DNA of 64,000 bases from positions 434,001-498,000 of the forward strand of contig CAVRXS010000007.1 of the NCBI GenBank assembly GCA_963725275.1, given 5' to 3'. Below are positions 25,406 to 33,374 of this stretch, piece after piece; positions within the stretch are counted from its first letter, which is position 1, and the number at the start of each line of letters is the position of its first letter. Below the pieces are notes generated by a model. That model was given only the letters and a program-made list of their open reading frames with translations, made no database searches and was not told the origin of the DNA. A program made the position numbers and the translations under genes. Source of the stretch: Bog-756 sp963725275. GTDB lineage: Bacteria > Actinomycetota > Acidimicrobiia > Acidimicrobiales > RAAP-2.

Positions 25406-25967
25406 CAGGGGTCGGGCGCATCTGCTCCTCGAGCTCCGCCAGCGCCTCGGGCCCGGGCAGCAGGTCCTCCACCGGTGGGAGCTGCTCGAGCCGGTCGAGG
25501 CCGAGGCGCTCGAGGAAGGCGTCGGTGGTCGCGTAGAGGACGGCCTGCCCCGGCCCGGGAGCCCGCCCCACCGGGGTGATGTACCCACGGTGCTCGAGCA
25601 GGCGGACCACCCCGTCCACGTTGACCCCCCGCAGCGCGGCGATCTGGGCGCGGGAGACCGGCTGTTTGTACGCCACGATGGCCAAGGTCTCGAGCGCGGC
25701 GGCCGAGAGCCGGGACGAGACCCCGACATTGGCGAAGCGCTCGACGTAGGGGGCGAGGTCCGGATGGGTCTGGATCCGCAGTCCCCCGGCGATCCGTGCC
25801 ACCTCGAAGCCGCGACCACCGTCCCGGCAGGACGCGATGAGCTCGTCACAGATCGGCTCGACCTGCTCGACCGGGAGCTCGAGCAACTCGGCCAGTAACC
25901 CGGTCGGGACCGGCTCGACGGCGACGATCAGCACGGCCTCGATGGCCCGGGCCTCCGGAGAGAGCAC
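25398..25967 (-). CDS. scpB: Segregation and condensation protein B
   Basis: 189 aa from GTG 25967; the frame is open upstream, but this start lies three bases after the scpA stop. It is the winged-helix partner of the SMC-ScpA complex in chromosome condensation. EARAIEAVLIVAVEPV at the start, LIASCRDGGRGFEVARIAGGLRIQTHPDLAPYV, and SAAALETLAIVAYKQPVSRAQIAALRGVNVDGVVRLL in the second winged helix are typical. The gene is coupled with scpA and rluB. Confidence 0.92.
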   Translation of the reverse strand: MLSPEARAIEAVLIVAVEPVPTGLLAELLELPVEQVEPICDELIASCRDGGRGFEVARIAGGLRIQTHPDLAPYVERFANVGVSSRLSAAALETLAIVAYKQPVSRAQIAALRGVNVDGVVRLLEHRGYITPVGRAPGPGQAVLYATTDAFLERLGLDRLEQLPPVEDLLPGPEALAELEEQMRPTPDG

Positions 25968-25969
25968 GT

Positions 25970-26770
25970 TCAGCCCTCGTACTCGTCGGTCTCGTCCATC
26001 CCGCCGGCCGGACCGGCATTCGCCATCACCGCCGTGGGTGCCCCGGCCATCCACTCGACATCCAGATCGCCGAACGTGTGGCCCTGGTCGAGGGAGATCC
26101 GGCCCTGCTTGAACAGCTCGAGAAGGGCGAGGAACCGGACGATGATCTCGATCCGGGAGGTGAGGTGCCCGGTCAGTTCCCGGAAGGTGGCGCGTCCCCT
26201 GCCGGGTAGGCGGACGGTCAGCTCGGCCACCGCATCGGCGACGGTGACCGCGTCGACGGTCACGTGCTGGAGATCCACCGTCGGCGCCGGGCGCTCGCTC
26301 GTCGCACGCATGTAGGCCGTGGCCACCTGGTCGGCGGTCACCCCCTCGAGCAGGTCGGGGGCATGGATGATCAGGTCGGCGTCCAGGCCGGTGGTCCGTG
26401 GCACCGACCGGGCCGCCTGTTCGATGAGCAGGGCGAACCCGTCAGCGGCGGCCGCGTAGGCCTGGCACTCGAGGAGCCGGGCCAGGAGCAGGTCGCGCTC
26501 TTCCCACCCGACCAGCTCCTCGTCAGGCTCGACGTCTCCGCTCCCCGGCAGCAGGCGCCGGGACTTGAGCTCGACGAGCAGGGCTGCCACCACCAGGAAC
26601 TCGGACAGTGCGGGGAGGTCGATCTCCTCCCAGGCGGCCACCTCGGCGACGAAGGCATCGACCACCTCGGCCAACGGGATGTCGAAGATGTCCAGCTGGT
26701 GGTCCGTGACCAGCTGGAGGAGGACGTCGACCGGTCCCTCGAAGACAGGCGTGCAGACGGTGGTGGCCAC
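25970..26770 (-). CDS. scpA: Segregation and condensation protein A
   Basis: 266 aa from GTG 26770; the frame is open far upstream but without coding character, as trpS lies there on the other strand. It is the kleisin subunit of the SMC complex. VFEGPVDVLLQLVTDHQLDIFDIPLAEVVDAFV is the N-terminal SMC-binding helix region. FLVVAALLVELKSRRLLPG follows, and the C-terminal winged helix includes VRFLALLELFKQGRISLDQ. It heads the minus-strand operon that runs through plsC. Confidence 0.92.
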   Translation of the reverse strand: MATTVCTPVFEGPVDVLLQLVTDHQLDIFDIPLAEVVDAFVAEVAAWEEIDLPALSEFLVVAALLVELKSRRLLPGSGDVEPDEELVGWEERDLLLARLLECQAYAAAADGFALLIEQAARSVPRTTGLDADLIIHAPDLLEGVTADQVATAYMRATSERPAPTVDLQHVTVDAVTVADAVAELTVRLPGRGRATFRELTGHLTSRIEIIVRFLALLELFKQGRISLDQGHTFGDLDVEWMAGAPTAVMANAGPAGGMDETDEYEG

Positions 26771-26800
26771 GGAATCCGACCATACCGGCTGCCGCCGCAC

Positions 26801-26853
26801 ACACCGTGCACCCACCCGGGCGGCCGGCCGATGCGGGAACACCGTGCACCCAC
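26801..26853. promoter_or_regulatory. 15-bp direct repeat in the scpA/trpS divergent promoter region
   Basis: ACACCGTGCACCCAC occurs at 26801-26815 and again at 26839-26853, 38 bp apart. Each copy is centred on the palindrome GTGCAC. The second copy ends 25 bp before the trpS start codon. Two identical sites at this place suggest a binding site for a regulator of trpS, scpA or both, although duplication by chance cannot be ruled out. Confidence 0.45.
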
Positions 26854-26878
26854 GGGGGCGGCGTACGATGACGCCCTC

Positions 26879-27862
26879 ATGTCCCGAGTCCTCTCCGGCC
26901 TGCAGCCCAGCGGCGATCTCCACCTGGGCAACTACCTGGGCGCCGTCCGCAACTGGGTGGCCGACCAGGACGCCCATGACTCCTTCTACTGCATCGTGGA
27001 TCTGCACGCCCTGACGCTGGACATCGATCCGGACGAGCTGCGCTCCCGGACCTACGAGACCGCCCTGGACCTCTTGAGCGCAGGCTTGGACCCCGAGCGT
27101 TGCACGCTGTTCGTGCAGAGCCACGTGCCCGAGCACCCCCGGATGTCGTGGCTGCTCGAGTGCCTCGCCACCATGGGCGAGCTGGGGCGGATGACCCAGT
27201 TCAAGGAGAAGAGCGCCGGCAGGGATTCGGTCCGGGCCGGCCTGTTCACCTACCCGGTGCTCCAGGCGGCGGACATCCTCCTCTACGACGCCGAGCGGGT
27301 GCCGGTCGGCGACGATCAGCGTCAGCATCTCGAGCTGGCCAGGGAGCTGGCCGTCCGCTTCAACCACCGGTTCGGGGACACCCTGGTCGTGCCCGAGGCG
27401 GCGATCCCGACGGTGGGTGCCCGGGTCATGGACCTCCAGCACCCCGAGCGCAAGATGTCCAAGTCGGTCAACTCGCCGCTCGGGACGGTGCTCATGCTCG
27501 ATGACCCGTCCGAGATCGCCCGGAAGATCAAGAAGGCCGTCACCGACACCGACGGAGCGGTCCGCTACGACCCCGAGACCAAGCCGGGGGTGGCCAACCT
27601 CCTCGACCTGTTGGCGGTGGCCACCGACCGGACGCCGCGCGAGGTGGCGGGCTCCTACGAGCGCTACGGCGACCTCAAGGCCGACACCGCGGAGGCGCTC
27701 ATCGCACTGCTGGCCCCGCTCCGCGAGCGGCGTGCGGCCCTCGCGTCCGATCCGGCAGCTGTCCACGGCTATCTGGCCCGTGGCGCCGAGAAGGCCGGCG
27801 AGATCGCTTCTGCGACCTATGCGCGCGCTGCCGAGGCGGTCGGGCTGCTCGCTCCGGGCTGA
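26879..27862 (+). CDS. trpS: Tryptophanyl-tRNA synthetase
   Basis: 327 aa from ATG 26879; the open frame reaches upstream to 26264, but that part is antisense to scpA. Class I synthetase with the HIGH-type motif (PSGDLHLGNYLG, residues 10-21) and KMSKS near residue 195. DLHALTLDIDPDELR, AADILLYDAERVPVGDDQRQHLELARELA and TDTDGAVRYDPETKPGVANLLDLLA are conserved blocks. It charges tRNA-Trp with tryptophan in the cytosol. Length is normal. The direct repeat just upstream may control it. Confidence 0.95.
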   Translation: MSRVLSGLQPSGDLHLGNYLGAVRNWVADQDAHDSFYCIVDLHALTLDIDPDELRSRTYETALDLLSAGLDPERCTLFVQSHVPEHPRMSWLLECLATMGELGRMTQFKEKSAGRDSVRAGLFTYPVLQAADILLYDAERVPVGDDQRQHLELARELAVRFNHRFGDTLVVPEAAIPTVGARVMDLQHPERKMSKSVNSPLGTVLMLDDPSEIARKIKKAVTDTDGAVRYDPETKPGVANLLDLLAVATDRTPREVAGSYERYGDLKADTAEALIALLAPLRERRAALASDPAAVHGYLARGAEKAGEIASATYARAAEAVGLLAPG

Positions 27863-27989
27863 TCCGTCCACGCAGATCCGAAGGGTCACGCGGACGACCT
27901 GTGGGCGGCGAGCATAGTTGCGACAGGCCTGCCGAACGCGTACGGGGCGGTCGCTTTACACAAACGAGCGCGGTCTACCATCGAACCTG

Positions 27990-29285
27990 ATGTCCCAGGC
28001 GCTCGTGCCCCAGGCACCCCCATCGCAGACGCACGATGTTCCTTCCCGGTGGAACGCGGCCCTGTGGGTGGTCGGCGCGGTCTCGGCGGCTCTGGCATCG
28101 GCCGGCGGAATAGGGCTGGCGGTGAACCGTCTCCAGCTGGACATGGCGGTCTACCTGATGGGCGGGCGCAACCTCGTCGACGGCCAGCTCTACCTGGTCG
28201 GGCTCCCCAATCCGCCACATCTGCCCTTTACGTACCCGCCGTTCGCCGCCCTGGTGTTTGCGCCGCTGTCGGCCCTCCCCGAGAACTGGGCCCAGGTCAT
28301 CTGGGCCGTGATCAACATGGCCGCCCTGTTCGCTCTCGTGTTCCTCTCCCTCCGAGCCGTCCTTCCCGCGCTGGGGCGCCACCGACTGATCCAGTGGTCT
28401 CTGGTCCTGATGGGCCCCGCCTACATCATGGAGCCGGTCCGGCTGACCTTGAGCTTCGGGCAGGTCAACATCGTGTTGGCGGCCATGGTGCTGGGTGACC
28501 TCACGGCGCGTTGGCAACTCGGCCAACGGACCTTGCCCCGTGGCGTACTGATCGGCATCGCGGCATCGATCAAACTGGTGCCCTTGGTGTTCGTGCCCTA
28601 CCTGTTCGTGACCCGCCAGACACGTGCCGCCTGGGTTGCGCTGGGCACCTTCGCGTTCTGCTCACTCGTGACCGCCACCACCGACCCGGCCGCTTCGTGG
28701 TCCTACTTCACGAAGTACGCAATCGATGCCAAGCGGGTGGGTGGCGTCTTCTACATCAGCAACCAGAGCCTGCGAGCCGTGGCCGATCGACTCGACCACC
28801 GCGTGGTGTCGACAGCGCTGATCACGGCGGCGAGCGTCGTCGTGGTCATCGGCGGCGTCGCTCTTGCGGCCTGGGCGTTCCGGTCGTCCTCGCCGTTCCT
28901 CGGGGCGCTCGTCTGCGCCAGCACCGGCTTGCTGGCGTCCCCGATCACGTGGGCCCACCACCTGGTCTGGGTGGTGCCGATCCTCATCTGGTTGGCGTGC
29001 GCATCCGACAGGCCCCGCGGCGGCCCGATCTGGGCCGCGGCCGGGGCTGCGCTGTTCTATTGGGCCCCGATCTGGAAGGTACCCAACGGCGGCAACAAGG
29101 AGCTGGCGGAACACGGGTGGCAACTGCTGGAGGGGAGCGCCTTCTTCGTTGCCACCGTGGCGTTCATGGTGGGTGTGGCGCTGATGCTCTGGATGCGACG
29201 CGCCGCTGCTCGCCCGGCCGGCACCACGGCGTCCGAGCCGACGGTCCTCCACGACCAGCCGACGGCCGGGGTGGGCGCGGACTAG
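27990..29285 (+). CDS. GT87 (DUF2029) family membrane mannosyltransferase
   Basis: 431 aa from ATG 27990. Polytopic membrane glycosyltransferase of the GT-C type, expected to use polyprenyl-phosphate-mannose outside the membrane. The first extracytoplasmic loop has the acidic residue in LQLDMAVYLMGGRNLVDGQ followed by FTYPPFAALVFAPL. SFGQVNIVLAAMVLGDL and GIAASIKLVPLVFVPYL are family blocks, and SNQSLRAV and SPITWAHHLVWVVP follow. It resembles the alpha-1,2-mannosyltransferases that build mannan branches in actinobacteria. The acceptor is unknown. It is convergent with three related minus-strand genes. Confidence 0.8.
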   Translation: MSQALVPQAPPSQTHDVPSRWNAALWVVGAVSAALASAGGIGLAVNRLQLDMAVYLMGGRNLVDGQLYLVGLPNPPHLPFTYPPFAALVFAPLSALPENWAQVIWAVINMAALFALVFLSLRAVLPALGRHRLIQWSLVLMGPAYIMEPVRLTLSFGQVNIVLAAMVLGDLTARWQLGQRTLPRGVLIGIAASIKLVPLVFVPYLFVTRQTRAAWVALGTFAFCSLVTATTDPAASWSYFTKYAIDAKRVGGVFYISNQSLRAVADRLDHRVVSTALITAASVVVVIGGVALAAWAFRSSSPFLGALVCASTGLLASPITWAHHLVWVVPILIWLACASDRPRGGPIWAAAGAALFYWAPIWKVPNGGNKELAEHGWQLLEGSAFFVATVAFMVGVALMLWMRRAAARPAGTTASEPTVLHDQPTAGVGAD

Positions 29286-29331
29286 ATGAGGTCCGGGCAG
29301 ACCGCCAGACCCGGTCGCCCGGCGCCGACGG

Positions 29332-30606
29332 TCACGGGAACACCGCGGTCGAGCCCAATTCGAGGACGGTCATGGCGGTGAGCAGCAGGGCGCTGAGGAC
29401 CACCGCCCCGATGTAGACGCGACCTCGGAGCCGGGTTCCGTAGGCCAGAACCAAGGGAAAGGCCAACATGACAAAGCGCGGTCGCAACCCGACCGGCGAG
29501 GCCACTGCCGCCATGAGGGCCGCAGTCAGTCCGTAGATCAGGACGGGTGCCGGTTGGGGCTCCCGGACAGCCAGGACGGCACCGATCAACGTAAGCACCG
29601 TGCCTGCGATGAGGATCTGGCCCGTCTCGGTCGGGGCCAACGGGTTGAAGAGGAAGGTGGTGACGACATGGATCGGGTAGAGGAAGGACGGGCCGCTCTT
29701 CCACCCTCCGTGTTCGGTGAGCCGCCACGCCGAGAGATTTCCGGTGTGCACCCACAGCCAGGCCATGTAGGCGACGAAACCCAGCGGTGCCAGGACCGGG
29801 GCGATCAGCGCCCGCCAGGACCTCGTGCGGATGACGTCGCGGCCCGCACACCACACGCAACTCACCACGAAGGCAAGCGCGATGGGCGACGCCGCCGTTG
29901 CCACGAGACCCAAGAGCCCTGCCAACCACCACTGCCGGCGGAGCAGCGCCAGGAGTCCGAAGGCAACGCACGTGATGACGATGCCCTCGGCATAGACCAG
30001 ACTGAACACGAATGTCCCGGGGAATACCGCAAACAACAGTGTGGCCCGGGTGGCGTGCCGGCTGTCGTAGTAGTAGCGGACGAGCATGCCGACCGCCACC
30101 ACCGCAGTCAGTCCCGTCACCCCGCTGATCACAAGGCCGACGACCAACGGAGAGACCCGGGTGAGATCGGTGAGCCAGCGGATCGCGAGGGAGAGCGCAG
30201 GAAAGAAGGCGGTCGTGTTCCTCGCTACGTGGCCGTGTGCCATCGGCAGGTGGCTCGGCCATCCGTGCAGGGCTGCACGGATGAACCACTGACCGTCCCA
30301 GATGTCGAGGTCGGCGCTCAACGACTTGTGGGTGAAGGCGTCGACGGCAGCCGCGCCGGCAACGGTCGCACCGCGAGCGACCACGTAGGCGAACACGGGC
30401 CAGAAGAGGAACCACTGGCGGATCCCCTTTGCAGCGCGTTCGTCCTCGCTCTCCTCCGGAGCGAGGACGCCGGGGTCGATCACCGAGACGGGCCCCGACG
30501 CGGCCGGCCCGGTGGGTGCGTCGGTTTCGGAAACCGCGACCGCCGTGCCCGAGTCCGCTGGTGACCCGGCTCGAGCATCCACTGTCGACTCAGGCTGCAT
30601 AGCCAC
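29332..30606 (-). CDS. PIG-V-like membrane mannosyltransferase
   Basis: 424 aa. A hydrophilic, acidic N-terminal tail of about 60 residues precedes roughly ten membrane helices. The block ADLDIWDGQWFIRAALHGWP with the catalytic Asp region, NTTAFFPALSLAIRWL, and VFPGTFVFSLVYAEGI are characteristic of the PIG-V / GPI-mannosyltransferase 2 superfamily in bacteria. TASPIALAFVVSC and RPRFVMLAFPLVLAYG lie later. It probably transfers mannose from a polyprenyl-phosphate donor to a lipid-linked glycan. Its start overlaps the stop of the MptB-like gene by 17 bp, so the two are coupled. Confidence 0.75.
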   Translation of the reverse strand: MAMQPESTVDARAGSPADSGTAVAVSETDAPTGPAASGPVSVIDPGVLAPEESEDERAAKGIRQWFLFWPVFAYVVARGATVAGAAAVDAFTHKSLSADLDIWDGQWFIRAALHGWPSHLPMAHGHVARNTTAFFPALSLAIRWLTDLTRVSPLVVGLVISGVTGLTAVVAVGMLVRYYYDSRHATRATLLFAVFPGTFVFSLVYAEGIVITCVAFGLLALLRRQWWLAGLLGLVATAASPIALAFVVSCVWCAGRDVIRTRSWRALIAPVLAPLGFVAYMAWLWVHTGNLSAWRLTEHGGWKSGPSFLYPIHVVTTFLFNPLAPTETGQILIAGTVLTLIGAVLAVREPQPAPVLIYGLTAALMAAVASPVGLRPRFVMLAFPLVLAYGTRLRGRVYIGAVVLSALLLTAMTVLELGSTAVFP

Positions 30607-32047
30607 GCACCAGCTGTTGCCAGTGTCGATCCCAGACCATCCAGCCGCACGCCCCGAGCAGGAGGGGGGCGATCACGAAATACGCCCTGCCGCTGAGCAT
30701 GGGCGCACCCCCCGGGCCGACCACCAGCATGGAGAGGCCGGCCACGGCGGCGAGGACCGTCGACCGCTGGGCGGGCGTTGCCGCCAGGATGGCGAGCCCC
30801 CACATCAGATACCAGGGCCACAGCGTCGGGCTGCCCACCACGATGAGCATCAAGGTCAACCCGAGCACCCGGACCATGTCGAGCCGGTGGGCGTTGAACA
30901 CCAGCCAGACGGCACCTGTCACCGCGGCGAGCTCGCACACGAGCTGGGCGGCCGTCACCGTGGGGCTCAGCGCCACGGGCACCCCGACCGAGTGCAGGAC
31001 GGCATGGACGAAGGCGCCGAGCGCCACGGCGGGTGTCGAGAGCACCCGCAGCTCGGTCGGGACATGGAGTGCGGTGGGTCCGAGCCAGGTCCACCCGAAA
31101 CCGGCGGCAGCCGTGATGCCGACCACGACGACCAGCGGGACCACGATGGCCTCGATCACAACTCGCCACCGTCGGTCGCCGGTGCTCGAACGGAACTGGT
31201 CCACGGCGATGAACACGATGGCCGCGGCCGCAGGGATCTTGATGGTGGCGGCGAGGGCGATGAGGGCAACACCCACAACCAAGCGCCCTTCGAGGGCGAG
31301 CGTGAGGCCGGCGAGCAGCAGACCGACCATCAATGCGTCGTTGTGCCCGGAGGCGATGAAGCTCAGCAGGGCCAGCGGGCTGAGTGCGCCGAGCCACAGG
31401 GCCAGCCCAGGGTCGGTGCCGAGCCGGCGCGACAAGCGCGGCAGCGACACCATGATCATTGCCACGCCGACCAACTCGATCACCCGGAACACCAATACCT
31501 GGGCGACCAGGGACGCGCCGGCCACACCGACCGCCACCCGGCTCACACTGACGAACAGCGGACCGTACGGTGAAGCGGTATTCCGCCACACCTGGGCGAT
31601 CGAGGCCAGGAGCGGCGCATTGCCGAGTCTCGAGGGTGGTACCGAATAGGGGTTGAGGCCATGGTGGGCGAGGAGGCCCTGTCCGATGTAGCTGTAGATG
31701 TCACGGCTGAAGACCGGTGGACCGAGCAGCAGCGGAAGGCCCCACAGTGCGAGGATCACCCACGACAGGCGAACCGTGAGTCTTCCCGCCCGGGCGTAGT
31801 AGCCGACGCCGATCCACCCACCGATGAGCAGGATCACGGCCACGTAATACCCGAGTTGGGCCGGAGCGGACACTCCCCCGGGCACGGTGAACCACCAACG
31901 GTTGTCGCCCGGTCGGGGAATGGCTCCGATGCGTGTGCCGAGTACGGCCACGCCGATCGAACCGACGACGCCGGTGCCGATCCAGAGGCCGATCGACTGG
32001 TTCACCCGGTTCAGTCGAGTGGCGTGCACCGCGGTGGACGCTCCCAC
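30590..32047 (-). CDS. MptB-like alpha-1,6-mannosyltransferase
   Basis: 485 aa from GTG 32047, chosen because AGGAG lies four bases upstream; the frame is open to 32341. GT-C membrane protein with about 12 helices. The block FSRDIYSYIGQGLLAHHGLNPYSVPP, followed by SPYGPLFVSVSR, is the signature of polyprenol-phosphomannose-dependent alpha-1,6-mannosyltransferases (MptA/MptB). These extend lipomannan in mycobacteria and corynebacteria. SGHNDALMVGLLLAGLTLALEG and ATIKIPAAAAIVF also fit. An arabinomannan or simpler mannan product is plausible; the exact role is not provable here. Confidence 0.75.
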   Translation of the reverse strand: MGASTAVHATRLNRVNQSIGLWIGTGVVGSIGVAVLGTRIGAIPRPGDNRWWFTVPGGVSAPAQLGYYVAVILLIGGWIGVGYYARAGRLTVRLSWVILALWGLPLLLGPPVFSRDIYSYIGQGLLAHHGLNPYSVPPSRLGNAPLLASIAQVWRNTASPYGPLFVSVSRVAVGVAGASLVAQVLVFRVIELVGVAMIMVSLPRLSRRLGTDPGLALWLGALSPLALLSFIASGHNDALMVGLLLAGLTLALEGRLVVGVALIALAATIKIPAAAAIVFIAVDQFRSSTGDRRWRVVIEAIVVPLVVVVGITAAAGFGWTWLGPTALHVPTELRVLSTPAVALGAFVHAVLHSVGVPVALSPTVTAAQLVCELAAVTGAVWLVFNAHRLDMVRVLGLTLMLIVVGSPTLWPWYLMWGLAILAATPAQRSTVLAAVAGLSMLVVGPGGAPMLSGRAYFVIAPLLLGACGWMVWDRHWQQLVRGYAA

Positions 32048-32153
32048 ATGGCTCCTTGTCGTCGTCCCATCCCACGGAATTGTCCCGCGGAACGATACCG
32101 CCCGAACGGTCTTCTCGTGGAGTCGGCACGCTCTTGCTCGCGCTCGGGAAGGA

Positions 32154-33374
32154 TCAGGGCGGCGAGACCGGGGCCGCGCTCGATCCACGACGATCGAGCC
32201 GACGGAGGGCGCCGACACGGAGTACCCCCTCGGCGGCCGCCCACAGGACGAGCACGATTGCCCCACCCAGTACCAAGGCGTTGCTCCCCAGGTAGGAGAG
32301 AGGGACGGCCCGAATCCACAGATACGGGGCCGCAACGGCAAGAGCGACCAGGACCAACAGCGCCGTGGCCACGGCCCGCCGGACCGCCCACAGGTCGACG
32401 ACCACGATCGGAGCCAGCACCAACCACACCCAGTGGTGCGACCACGAGACCGGGCTCACGAGAAGCTCGGTGAGCGCGAGGACCATGATCGCGTCAGCAG
32501 TCCGGGACTGCCCGACGAGGCGCCGGGTGAGCGACAAGCCCAAGAGAAGCGTGCACAAGGACAGGACCGCCCATACCGCGGTACCCGTGTGGCCTCCGTC
32601 GAAGGGGGCCCGATGCACCATTCCGTTCCACGACTGATTGCTCACCACCCCGAGCGCCCCGGTGCGGCTCGCGTCGGTGACCTGGTGGAACCAATAGCGG
32701 GTCGAGTCCGCGGGCAGGATGGACCACGTCACCCCGGTGACGACGATGAAGGCGCCGATCCCGCGCCACAGCGAACGCCGGTCCCGGTCGACCACGAAGT
32801 AGACGAGGAAGATGAGCGGAGTGAGCTTGATCGCGGCGGCGACACCGACCAGGACACCTCTCCAAGGCGGCCGCACCCAGGTGAGGTCGGCCACGATCAT
32901 GAGCATGAGGATGAGATTGATCTGCCCGTAGTCGAAGTTGCTGCGCACCGGTTCGAGGGCGAGCGAGCCAACGCCGCACAGCAGCCCGGCGACCGCCCAG
33001 GAGCGACCCGCTGACAGGGAGAACGTGGTCCGGAGAAGCAGGAACGCCGCCGTGACCATCGACGCTGCGCTCAGCAGCCACCAGCCGGTCTCGATGAGAC
33101 CGAGTGGACCGAAGGTGAGTGGACTGACCACCAGCAATCCGAACGGGGTGTAGGTGAACGGCAGGTGATTCGACGTGAAATACGCCGTGAACGGCGATCC
33201 GCCGTGGTAGAGGGCGTGACCGGCTGCCCGGTAGACGCGGAGATCGAGGTGCCATGATGCGCCGAAGTGGAGCATGTACGCACCGGAGAGGAGCCAGACG
33301 GCGATGGCACCGACCGCGATGGACCAGGTCGGTGCGCGTCGCGCGACTCCGAGGACAAGGTGCGAGGGTCTCAC
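32154..33374 (-). CDS. GT87 (DUF2029) family membrane mannosyltransferase
   Basis: 406 aa from GTG 33374, whose GTGA overlaps the stop of the upstream YfhO-like gene. About ten membrane helices. The catalytic loop carries WHLDLRVYRAAGHALYHGGSPF with the Asp, then LPFTYTPFGLLVVSPL. NFDYGQINLILMLMIVADL, GVAAAIKLTPLIFLVYF, SNQSWNGMV and SPVSWSHHWVWLV are all strong GT87 blocks, closer to the mycobacterial enzymes than the plus-strand paralogue at 28 kb. It probably adds alpha-1,2-mannose to a lipoglycan using polyprenyl-phosphate-mannose. Confidence 0.85.
   Translation of the reverse strand: MRPSHLVLGVARRAPTWSIAVGAIAVWLLSGAYMLHFGASWHLDLRVYRAAGHALYHGGSPFTAYFTSNHLPFTYTPFGLLVVSPLTFGPLGLIETGWWLLSAASMVTAAFLLLRTTFSLSAGRSWAVAGLLCGVGSLALEPVRSNFDYGQINLILMLMIVADLTWVRPPWRGVLVGVAAAIKLTPLIFLVYFVVDRDRRSLWRGIGAFIVVTGVTWSILPADSTRYWFHQVTDASRTGALGVVSNQSWNGMVHRAPFDGGHTGTAVWAVLSLCTLLLGLSLTRRLVGQSRTADAIMVLALTELLVSPVSWSHHWVWLVLAPIVVVDLWAVRRAVATALLVLVALAVAAPYLWIRAVPLSYLGSNALVLGGAIVLVLWAAAEGVLRVGALRRLDRRGSSAAPVSPP

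Noticed and set aside
23780..25579. 599-codon plus-strand open frame across tyrA, aroH and rluB
   Set aside because: Antisense to three genes with complete motifs; it has the composition of a shadow.
26761..26878. T-box or tryptophan leader for trpS
   Set aside because: The space between scpA and trpS is only 108 bp, with no T-box sequence and no leader peptide with Trp codons. Only the direct repeat stands out.
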